From contig JALOSK010000133.1 in NCBI GenBank assembly GCA_025458465.1, positions 1 to 5,829 of the forward strand: a DNA stretch of 5,829 nucleotides. Direction: 5' to 3'. Each line of letters starts with the position of its first letter. Positions within the stretch are counted from its first letter, which is position 1. A program made the translations under genes and the position numbers. The notes under the pieces are model-generated. The model did no database searches, was not told where the DNA came from, and worked only from the letters and a program-made list of their open reading frames with translations. The stretch comes from Sandarakinorhabdus sp. (GTDB taxonomy: Bacteria; Pseudomonadota; Alphaproteobacteria; Sphingomonadales; Sphingomonadaceae). Of the stretch, positions 1 to 4,832 are shown in pieces.

Positions 1-42
1 GGCGGGCAATTGACGCTGGAAATGCCCGATCATCCTCAATAA
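1..42 (+). CDS. C-terminal end of an unidentified upstream gene (partial)
   Basis: The first 13 codons of frame 1 are open and end in a TAA at 40-42, reading GGQLTLEMPDHPQ. The stop lies 9 bases before the argB start, and the argB ribosome binding site falls in between, as expected for a short-spaced operon. Frame 2 meets a stop at once. Frame 3 stays open past this point but would run into argB out of frame. The fragment is too short to assign a family. In some sphingomonads argB follows the GTPase gene yihA/engB, but these residues do not let me claim that here. Confidence 0.5.
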   Translation, partial: GGQLTLEMPDHPQ

Positions 43-51
43 GGCGAATCC

Positions 52-954
52 ATGAGCGCACACGCCCCGCACCCCGACATGCTGGCCAAGACGGAAACGC
101 TGATCGAGGCGCTGCCCTATCTGCAGCGCTATGCCGGCAAGACCTTCGTGGTGAAATATGGCGGGCACGCCATGGGCGATGCCGAACGCGCCCGCGACTT
201 TGCCGAGGATATCGTGCTGCTGAAGGCGGTGGGCATCAACCCGGTGGTTGTCCACGGTGGTGGCCCGCAGATCGGCAGCCTGCTGAAGCGGCTGGGCATC
301 GAGAGCCGCTTTGTCGATGGCCTGCGGGTGACGGACGCGGCCACGGCCGAGGTGGCCGAAATGGTGCTGGCCGGCAGCATCAACAAGGAAATCGTGGCGC
401 ACATCGCCCAGGCCGGCGGCCGCGCCGTGGGCATCAGCGGCAAGGATGCCGGGCTGGTGACCGCCACCAAGGTGCAGCGCACCGCCAAGGACCCCGGCAG
501 CCTGATCGAGCAGGCGGTGGACCTGGGCTTCGTGGGCGAACCGGCCAGCGTCGATCGTTCCATCATCGACACGCTGGTGGCGGCCGGCATCGTGCCGGTG
601 ATCGCGCCGGTGGCGGTGGGCAAGGATGGCCACACCTACAATATCAACGCCGATACCATGGCCGGCGCCATCGCCGGCGCATTGAACGCGGCGCGCCTGT
701 TCCTGCTGACGGATGTGGCCGGCGTGCTGGACAAGGCCGGCAACCTGATGACCGATCTGACGCCGGCCGACATCGCCGGGCTGGTGGGTGATGGCACCAT
801 CACCGGCGGCATGATCCCCAAGCTGGAAACCTGCGTGGATGCGGTGAAGGCCGGGGTGGATGCCGCCGTGATCCTGGATGGCCGCATCCCCCACGCGCTG
901 CTGCTGGAAATCTTCACAAGGAAGGGCGCCGGCACATTGGTGAGAGCCGGCTGA
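52..954 (+). CDS. argB: Acetylglutamate kinase (ArgB)
   Basis: This enzyme phosphorylates N-acetyl-L-glutamate with ATP, the second step of arginine synthesis, in the cytoplasm. The 300-residue product is full length and shows the amino acid kinase fold throughout. VVKYGGHAM at 33-41 carries the phosphate-binding Lys35. VVVHGGGPQ at 65-73 is the glycine-rich loop. Arg92 in VDGLRVTD and the NINAD motif at 197-201 match the substrate-binding residues. GGMIPK at 252-257 supplies the second conserved lysine. The stretch before Lys35 (about residues 10-30) resembles the extra N-terminal helix of the hexameric, arginine-inhibited ArgB type, so feedback inhibition by arginine is likely (inference). 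The ATG at 52 is preceded by AAGGCGA at a suitable distance. It follows the partial upstream gene by 9 bases and is probably co-transcribed with it. Confidence 0.97.
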   Translation: MSAHAPHPDMLAKTETLIEALPYLQRYAGKTFVVKYGGHAMGDAERARDFAEDIVLLKAVGINPVVVHGGGPQIGSLLKRLGIESRFVDGLRVTDAATAEVAEMVLAGSINKEIVAHIAQAGGRAVGISGKDAGLVTATKVQRTAKDPGSLIEQAVDLGFVGEPASVDRSIIDTLVAAGIVPVIAPVAVGKDGHTYNINADTMAGAIAGALNAARLFLLTDVAGVLDKAGNLMTDLTPADIAGLVGDGTITGGMIPKLETCVDAVKAGVDAAVILDGRIPHALLLEIFTRKGAGTLVRAG

Positions 955-959
955 GATCG

Positions 960-975
960 CGGCACTGCATTGGCC
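960..975 (+). promoter_or_regulatory. Possible sigma-54-type -24/-12 element
   Basis: The sequence CGGCACTGCATTGGCC has the invariant GG (961-962) and GC (973-974) of sigma-54 promoters at exactly ten bases spacing, with GGCAC matching the -24 block. Mismatches to TGGCACG-N4-TTGC(A/T) are the first T, the base after GGCAC, the second T of the -12 block and the last base. It would start a transcript near 985, with a leader of about 100 bases before the PEP-CTERM gene. RpoN with the PrsK/PrsR pair is known to drive PEP-CTERM genes in Zoogloea. In GC-rich DNA such a match can arise by chance. The same bases also form a weak 5-bp hairpin (959-963 with 973-977) just after the argB stop. Confidence 0.25.
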
Positions 976-984
976 GCCCGCTCT

Positions 985-997
985 CCTGCAAAGCAGG
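985..997 (+). other. Small hairpin in the argB to PEP-CTERM spacer
   Basis: CCTGC and GCAGG pair perfectly across a three-base AAA loop. The stem is only 5 bp and no T-run follows. It might contribute to ending argB transcription or sit near the start of a leader transcript, but on its own it is weak. Confidence 0.25.
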
Positions 998-1001
998 CAA
1001 A

Positions 1002-1038
1002 CTGATAAACGACCGATCAGATTGTTATCTGATTGTTA
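1002..1038. repeat. Cluster of short direct and inverted repeats upstream of the PEP-CTERM gene
   Basis: GATTGTTA occurs twice as exact copies, at 1020-1027 and 1031-1038. The period is 11 bases, about one helical turn. A perfect 7-bp inverted repeat, ATCAGAT (1016-1022) and ATCTGAT (1027-1033), overlaps them with a four-base centre. The core CTGAT appears three times in alternating orientation: 1002-1006 (+), 1016-1020 (-) and 1029-1033 (+). The block 1001-1060 has 25 G or C of 60 by hand count, far below the flanking genes. This looks like a regulator binding region or AT-rich promoter DNA for the gene at 1083. No specific regulator can be named. Confidence 0.45.
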
Positions 1039-1082
1039 GCCAAGTTGTGTGATCTGGAGGGTCGCATAACGGGGGAAATTCG

Positions 1083-1751
1083 ATGAACATGGCAAAACTT
1101 TCGATAGCAGCACTTGTGGCTGTTTCGAGCCCGGCACTTTGTGCAACCACGATCCTTGACTTCAACGCCAATGAAGCCTGTTCCGCCGTGTGTGCCAATG
1201 GCGTGCCGGTGCTCGCAACTTATGGCGACACGGCGGACGTCGATGTTTCCTATCTGGTCCGGCAGGGCGTCGGCGATACGCCTGTGGCATCTTCATTCAT
1301 GATCTGGTGGGATATCGGCTTCAGCGACCTTCAGGGTGTGGTGACGGGCGCACAGGTGTCGGAAATCCGCCTCGAACTTCTGTCGTCGGGCAAGACCATC
1401 ACCTTGAACAGCTTCGACATGGGGCGCTTCACCGGCGCATTCCTGACAGATTTGCGCGTGTATGATCTTGGCTGGAACCTGTTGTGGAGCGTCACTGATC
1501 AGTTTGCACCAGTCACCGGAACAAGATTGTCCTACGTTCCCAACGTAAGTGCCACGAACGGATTGATCATCCAGCATGGGCCGGGATCAGAGAATCGCGG
1601 GCTGGACAACATCAGCTTCACTGTCAGCGACGTCACATCGGGCCCGGCTGTGCCGGAACCGGCAGCCTGGGCCATGCTGACGGCCGGTTTCGGGCTGGTT
1701 GGCGCAACGGCACGGCGCCGTCAGCGCGGCGCCGTCACGCCCGCGTCCTGA
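1083..1751 (+). CDS. Secreted PEP-CTERM sorting-domain protein (PEPxxWA type)
   Basis: The protein has 222 residues. The N-terminus is a signal peptide: Lys5, then a hydrophobic stretch to about residue 20, with cleavage near ALCA (18-21). The C-terminus is a PEP-CTERM sorting signal: PEPAAWAM at 191-198, a short hydrophobic helix to about 209, and arginines at 211-213 and 215. In known systems an exosortase cuts at this signal during export; none is in the window. The middle is rich in beta-strand-like alternation and ends in LDNISFTVS, common just before the sorting signal in such proteins. I infer a beta-sandwich and cannot name a function. Cys33 and Cys37 could form a disulfide. GGGGGAA at 1071-1077 supports the ATG at 1083; ATG 1089 is an alternative. 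The blocks 1441-1500 and 1501-1560 are each 31/60 GC, against 44/60 in an argB block. Seven residues follow the last arginine, and their codons overlap the tolC end. Confidence 0.88.
   Translation: MNMAKLSIAALVAVSSPALCATTILDFNANEACSAVCANGVPVLATYGDTADVDVSYLVRQGVGDTPVASSFMIWWDIGFSDLQGVVTGAQVSEIRLELLSSGKTITLNSFDMGRFTGAFLTDLRVYDLGWNLLWSVTDQFAPVTGTRLSYVPNVSATNGLIIQHGPGSENRGLDNISFTVSDVTSGPAVPEPAAWAMLTAGFGLVGATARRRQRGAVTPAS
1712..1735. terminator. Strong GC hairpin at the convergent gene junction
   Basis: ACGGCGCCG (1712-1720) pairs perfectly with CGGCGCCGT (1727-1735) across a six-base loop, giving a 9-bp almost all-GC stem. It lies at the ends of both converging genes: across the tolC stop codon and in the last codons of the PEP-CTERM gene. 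The position suits a two-way terminator, but neither strand has a T-run after the stem. Intrinsic termination is therefore uncertain. It could instead block exonucleases or pause the polymerase. Confidence 0.4.
1713..1740. repeat. Near-tandem 14-base repeat in the coding overlap
   Basis: CGGCGCCGTCA occurs exactly at 1713-1723 and again at 1727-1737, a 14-base period. The two 14-base units agree at 11 positions. Because 14 is not a multiple of three, each copy is read in a different frame by both genes. The first copy supplies the tolC stop codon (TCA at 1721-1723 on the plus strand). Confidence 0.7.
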
Positions 1752-3247
1752 TCGACAACCGCGGTGGCGGCGTTCTGGGCCGGGGTGTTCACCGTGCGGG
1801 TGGAGCGCACCATCGGCGTGTCCCGGCCCGACCAGTCGAGGAAGCTGCCGCGCGCCTTCTTGTAGTTGGCCTTGGCGTCATAAAGGGTCAAACCCTCCAG
1901 ATCGAGGTCACGCGCTTCGGCGCTGCCCATGGCGGCCAGCAGCGTGAAGCCGGCGACATAGGCGTTGCGCCGTGCGGTGGCGAGGATCACCTTGGCGTTG
2001 ATCAGTTCCTGTTCGGCGTTCAGCACTTCGATGATGGTGCGGTTGCCCACGCTGTTTTCGGCGCGCACGCCTTCCAATGACAGGCTGTTGGCGGCAATCG
2101 CGGCTTCAGCGGACGTGATCACGTCCAGGCTGGCCTTCCAGCTGGCGAAGGCGGCGCGCACCTGCTGGATGACGCTGCGTTCGGTGGCGATCTGGTTTTC
2201 CATCGCCGCCGTCAGCCGCGCCTGGCTCTGGCGGATCTGCGCTGCCGGCCGCCCACCCTGGAACAGCGGCACTTGCAGTTGGGCGCCCACCACGGCGGAT
2301 TCCTGGGTGGGCGGAATGCGCAGCTGCAGGCCCGGCGGCACGATGGCGCCGCCGAAGTTGTCGCTGCGGTTGACGTTGCCAAAACCGGCCAGGGTGGGCA
2401 GGCGGCTGGCGCGGGCAGCCTTCACGTCAAAGCCGGCGGCCTCGCTGTTCTTGGTGGCGGCCGCAATGTCCGGGTTTTCCTTGATGGCGATTTCCACTGC
2501 CTCGTCCACGCCGGCCGGCAGGTTCGGCAGGGGCGGCGGCTGCGACAGATCGGCCGGCACCTCGCCCACCTGCTGGATGTAACGTTCCTTGGAACCGATC
2601 AGATTGGCTTCGGCGTTGCGCAGATCGGCGCGCGCCTGGGACAGGCGGGCTTCGGACTGGGCAACATCGGTGCGGGTGAGATCACCCACTTCGAACCGGT
2701 CCTGCGTGGCGCGCAGGTTGACTTCGAGGTTGCGCACGTTGGCGCGGTTGAATTCGACGATCTGGGTGTCACGCAGCACATCGTTGTAGGCGGCAACCAC
2801 CTGGCTGAACACGCTGGCTTCGGTGGCGCGCAGCGTTTCCTCGCCGGCGGCAACGCGGGCATCGGCGGCCTTGGTGTTGTTCTTCACCAGCCCGCCCTGA
2901 TAGATCGGCACCTGCAGCTGCATCTGGGTGTTGAGGGTGCGCGGGATGACGATGAACTGACCCGGCGGAATCAGCACGTTTTCATTGAACTGGCTGTTGA
3001 GGTTCAGCGAGGGCAGGCCGGCGGCGCGCTGGATCGGCACGGTTTCGTCCGTCGCCATCTGGTTGGCGCGGGCGGCGTTCAGCGTCGGGTTGGTCTGATA
3101 GGCCTTGGCCAGTGCGTTCTGCAGCGTTTCGGCCGATGCCGGGGCCGCAAGCGCCATGACGGCCAGCAGCGCAGCCGAACGGCAAAGCCGGGCACGCATC
3201 CCTGTGGTCCGCGCCGGGGAAGCCGCCTCCAAGCCAAGCATCTGCAT
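1721..3247 (-). CDS. tolC: TolC-family outer membrane channel protein
   Basis: This is the outer membrane channel of type I secretion and multidrug efflux. It forms a trimeric beta-barrel and periplasmic tunnel that docks with inner membrane transporters and adaptors. The 508-residue protein shows the family's internal duplication. VPIYQGG (113-119) and VPLFQGG (326-332) mark the strand-to-helix turn in each half. RFEVGDLTRTD (184-194) and SVGNRTIIEVLNAEQEL (399-415) are the matching helix motifs. A signal peptide ends at ASA, residues 37-39, just before ETLQNAL. After the second repeat comes a polar tail of about 40 residues, typical in being poorly conserved. The start at 3247 has a good AAGGA eight bases upstream. 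Met17 (ATG at 3197-3199) would give a more usual signal peptide but has no well-spaced binding site. No transporter or adaptor gene is adjacent. The 3' end overlaps the convergent PEP-CTERM gene by 31 bases. Confidence 0.95.
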   Translation of the reverse strand: MQMLGLEAASPARTTGMRARLCRSAALLAVMALAAPASAETLQNALAKAYQTNPTLNAARANQMATDETVPIQRAAGLPSLNLNSQFNENVLIPPGQFIVIPRTLNTQMQLQVPIYQGGLVKNNTKAADARVAAGEETLRATEASVFSQVVAAYNDVLRDTQIVEFNRANVRNLEVNLRATQDRFEVGDLTRTDVAQSEARLSQARADLRNAEANLIGSKERYIQQVGEVPADLSQPPPLPNLPAGVDEAVEIAIKENPDIAAATKNSEAAGFDVKAARASRLPTLAGFGNVNRSDNFGGAIVPPGLQLRIPPTQESAVVGAQLQVPLFQGGRPAAQIRQSQARLTAAMENQIATERSVIQQVRAAFASWKASLDVITSAEAAIAANSLSLEGVRAENSVGNRTIIEVLNAEQELINAKVILATARRNAYVAGFTLLAAMGSAEARDLDLEGLTLYDAKANYKKARGSFLDWSGRDTPMVRSTRTVNTPAQNAATAVVDQDAGVTAPR

Positions 3248-3255
3248 TCACATCA

Positions 3256-3260
3256 TCCTT
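3256..3260 (-). promoter_or_regulatory. Ribosome binding site deciding the tolC start
   Basis: AAGGA on the minus strand, eight bases before the ATG at 3245-3247. It favours this start over the downstream ATG at 3197-3199, which has only an AGGG touching its start codon. Two overlapping ATGs between the site and the start are closed at once by a TGA. Confidence 0.55.
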
Positions 3261-3304
3261 CGTTGGACCTGCCCTGCAGCAGGCCGGCGCCCCCATGGAG
3301 GTGC

Positions 3305-3333
3305 CATATAGAGACAAGACACGTCGCGGCCAA
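3305..3333 (-). promoter_or_regulatory. Candidate sigma-70-type promoter of tolC
   Basis: On the minus strand, TTGGCC (3328-3333) and TATATG (3305-3310) are separated by exactly 17 bases. Each matches four of six consensus bases. The start of transcription would be near 3298, about 50 bases before the tolC start codon. It lies just downstream of the hairpin that follows the cytochrome operon, supporting tolC as a separate transcription unit. Confidence 0.4.
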
Positions 3334-3341
3334 GGGGCGCA

Positions 3342-3375
3342 ACGCGCAAATTTGAGCAACAACCAAATCGCGCGT
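3342..3375 (-). terminator. Hairpin after the cytochrome operon (candidate terminator)
   Basis: Seventeen bases past the stop of the diheme cytochrome gene, ACGCGC pairs with GCGCGT (outer 6 bp) and ATTTG with CAAAT (inner 5 bp). One unpaired base on one side and two on the other separate the two stems, and the loop has nine bases. No clear U-tract follows on the minus strand. The position between two same-strand units, directly before a promoter-like sequence, is the main support. Confidence 0.45.
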
Positions 3376-3391
3376 CACTTCACCCCATCGC

Positions 3392-4285
3392 TCATTCCAC
3401 CGGCGGCACCGCCTTGAGATAGGCGGCGATGGCGGCGCGATCGGCATCGGAAAGTTCGGCCATGTTGGCCTGCACCTCCACCATGGTGCCGCCCACGCTG
3501 TCATAATCAGGCGTGAAGCCGGTCTTCAGATAGTCGGCGATCTCGGCTTCGCTCCAGGCCAGCTTGGCTGGCGTGATGTTGGGGATCTTGCCTTCCCCTT
3601 CCGCCGCCGGCCCGCCGCCCAGCCAGCCCGGCTTGAAGATGCCGCCCAACGGCCCGCGCGGCGTGTGGCATTCGCCGCAATGGCCGGGGCCTTCCACCAG
3701 ATACTGGCCGGCACGCGCCTCGGCCGGTGCATCGGCCGGCAGGGTGACGATGGGCGCGGGATCAAGATAGAGCCGCTTCCACAGGCCGATGCCGCGCCGG
3801 ATGTTGAACGGGAAGCCGATCTGCCCATCGCCCGGCTTGCCGGCCACGGCGGGCAGCCTGTTCAGCCAGGCGAACAGGTCGGCCACGTCCTGGCCCGTCA
3901 TGCGGGCATAGCTGGTGTAGGGGAAGGCGGGATAATAATGGCGGCCGTCGGGCGCCACGCCGCGCCGCATGGCGTTGTCGAACTGCGCCAGGCTCCAGCC
4001 GCCGATGCCATCGGGGCCGGGCGAGATGTTGGGCGGCTGGAAGCTGCCGAACTGGGTGACCAGCGGCGCGCCACCGCCCAGCTTCAGCCGATCATCACCC
4101 TTGGCGCCCTTGGCGGCATGGCAGGAAGCGCAGCCGCCGGCATGGAACAGGCGCGCGCCATTGTCCGGATTGCCGGGGCCCTGTGCCACTTCGGCTTCGT
4201 CCAGATACTGCGGCGCGGTGACGAGCCAGCCCGCCACCGCGCCAAGGGATGCCAGCCCGATCAGGCCGGCGAACAGCCGACGCAT
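3392..4285 (-). CDS. Diheme cytochrome c, probably membrane-anchored
   Basis: This 297-residue periplasmic electron carrier has two haem c sites: CASCH at 52-56 and CGECH at 203-207. Met129 in PYTSYARMT is the likely distal ligand of the first haem. Met268 in GGTMVEV is the likely ligand of the second. The N-terminus has arginines followed by a hydrophobic stretch (about 4-22) with no clear signal-peptidase site after it, so it may stay as a membrane anchor (inference). The core, including PYTSYARMT and a later FPFNIRRGIGLWKRL, resembles the cytochrome subunits of membrane alcohol and gluconate dehydrogenases. Those usually carry three haems; this protein has two, and no dehydrogenase gene lies nearby. 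The ATG at 4283-4285 follows the stop of the upstream cytochrome gene by one base, with AGAAGGG inside that gene's end as binding site. The two genes are therefore probably translationally coupled. Confidence 0.92.
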   Translation of the reverse strand: MRRLFAGLIGLASLGAVAGWLVTAPQYLDEAEVAQGPGNPDNGARLFHAGGCASCHAAKGAKGDDRLKLGGGAPLVTQFGSFQPPNISPGPDGIGGWSLAQFDNAMRRGVAPDGRHYYPAFPYTSYARMTGQDVADLFAWLNRLPAVAGKPGDGQIGFPFNIRRGIGLWKRLYLDPAPIVTLPADAPAEARAGQYLVEGPGHCGECHTPRGPLGGIFKPGWLGGGPAAEGEGKIPNITPAKLAWSEAEIADYLKTGFTPDYDSVGGTMVEVQANMAELSDADRAAIAAYLKAVPPVE

Positions 4286-4286
4286 C

Positions 4287-4739
4287 TCAACCCTTCTTGA
4301 TGCGGAAGCCTTCGTGGCAGCTCTTGCAGTTGGCGGTCACCATGCCGAACGCCTTGCCGAAGGTGGCGGCATCGGTGGGCTTGAGCGCAGCGGCGGCCGC
4401 GGTATCGGCCTGGAATTTGGCGGTGGCGGCCTTCCAGTCAGCCGGCTTGCTCCAGATGGCGGGCGCGGCTTCGGTCTCGCCGGTGTTGCTGCCGGCCGGG
4501 AAGTGCGCCGGGAAGGCCTTGGCGGCGGCGGCATAGTTGGCGAGGATCTTGTTCGCGGTGGCGGCATCGAACGGCGTTGCGCCCTTCAGCATGTCCCCGC
4601 CCATCTTGGTGTCGCGGCCATTGGCCTTCATGATCGCCTGGCGCTCCTCGATCGGGCCGGCGGTGGCGGCAGTCGGCAGAATCACGCCAAAGGTCGTGGT
4701 GACGGCCAGAACGGCGGCAAGAACGGCACGCAGCATCAT
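4287..4739 (-). CDS. Cytochrome c'/c-556 family protein (class II cytochrome c)
   Basis: This is a small periplasmic haem protein of the four-helix-bundle class (Cytochrom_C_2). From the chosen start it has 150 residues. A signal peptide runs to ATA at 25-27 before GPIEERQ. The single haem site CKSCH (138-142) lies near the C-terminus, followed by EGFRIKKG, as is typical. Helix one reads ERQAIMKANGR; Met37 aligns with the axial methionine of low-spin cytochrome c-556. That suggests an electron carrier rather than a five-coordinate, NO-binding cytochrome c', but the sequence alone does not settle it. APAIW (92-96) is another family landmark. GGGGAG at 4744-4749 supports a start at ATG 4737-4739 or 4734-4736. 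The ATG at 4749-4751 overlaps that site, and the ORF extends to 4814 without supporting signals. It is the first gene of a two-gene operon with the diheme cytochrome. Confidence 0.9.
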   Translation of the reverse strand: MMLRAVLAAVLAVTTTFGVILPTAATAGPIEERQAIMKANGRDTKMGGDMLKGATPFDAATANKILANYAAAAKAFPAHFPAGSNTGETEAAPAIWSKPADWKAATAKFQADTAAAAALKPTDAATFGKAFGMVTANCKSCHEGFRIKKG

Positions 4740-4742
4740 CAG

Positions 4743-4749
4743 TCTCCCC
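4743..4749 (-). promoter_or_regulatory. Ribosome binding site deciding the class II cytochrome start
   Basis: GGGGAGA on the minus strand lies just upstream of the paired start codons ATGATG (4734-4739). Counted from the end of GGAG, the spacing is four bases to the first and seven to the second. Starting here gives a compact signal peptide, whereas the longest possible frame (from 4814) would add an unconserved polar lead and begin inside the thrS hairpin. Confidence 0.6.
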
Positions 4750-4776
4750 ATTTTCAGGCCAGTACGGCTGGCACCG

Positions 4777-4806
4777 TTCATACCCCTCGCAGGCAGTCCG
4801 CGCCAA
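4777..4806 (-). promoter_or_regulatory. Candidate promoter of the cytochrome operon
   Basis: On the minus strand, TTGGCG (4801-4806) and TATGAA (4777-4782) lie 18 bases apart, each matching four of six sigma-70 consensus bases. The -35 block sits within the downstream arm of the hairpin that follows thrS. A short hairpin (GCCAG 4758-4762 with CTGGC 4768-4772) would fall in the leader. The match is moderate and the true promoter could lie elsewhere. Confidence 0.3.
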
Positions 4807-4821
4807 TGGCCCAATTGGCGC
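4800..4821 (-). terminator. Hairpin after thrS (candidate terminator)
   Basis: GCGCCAAT (4800-4807) and ATTGGCGC (4814-4821) form a perfect 8-bp stem with a six-base loop, starting 11 bases past the thrS stop codon. No U-tract follows on the minus strand. The position and stem fit a terminator or mRNA-end stabiliser between thrS and the cytochrome operon. Confidence 0.5.
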
Positions 4822-4832
4822 AGGCGCGATGA

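Noticed and set aside
928..951. Two GCCGGC copies at the end of argB that could pair with a 12-base loop.
   Set aside because: Each copy is a short GC palindrome common in this composition, the stem lies within the coding sequence and no T-run follows, so a terminator call is not supported.
129..965. Two minus-strand open frames (129-635 and 636-965) lying opposite argB.
   Set aside because: Ser/Pro/Ala/Thr-rich translations typical of the shadow of a GC-rich gene; argB is certain on the plus strand.
2273..3355. A 360-codon plus-strand open frame covering most of tolC on the opposite strand.
   Set aside because: It is antisense to a gene with clear family motifs, its translation is repetitive and rich in Gly, His, Arg and Val with no recognisable domain, and GC-rich codon bias readily creates such frames.
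2982..3362. A minus-strand frame starting in the spacer before tolC and running into it out of frame.
   Set aside because: It overlaps the TolC signal peptide region in another frame, is rich in Arg, Pro and Gly, and shows no motif; the tolC frame explains this DNA.
4740..4814. The longer form of the class II cytochrome, starting at 4814.
   Set aside because: The added 25 residues do not resemble a signal peptide, the start lies inside the thrS hairpin, and a good ribosome binding site sits just before the ATG pair at 4734-4739.
3969..4832. A 287-codon plus-strand open frame across both cytochrome genes (and a 211-codon one at 3665-4300).
   Set aside because: Antisense to two cytochrome genes confirmed by haem motifs; low-complexity translation and no supporting start signals.
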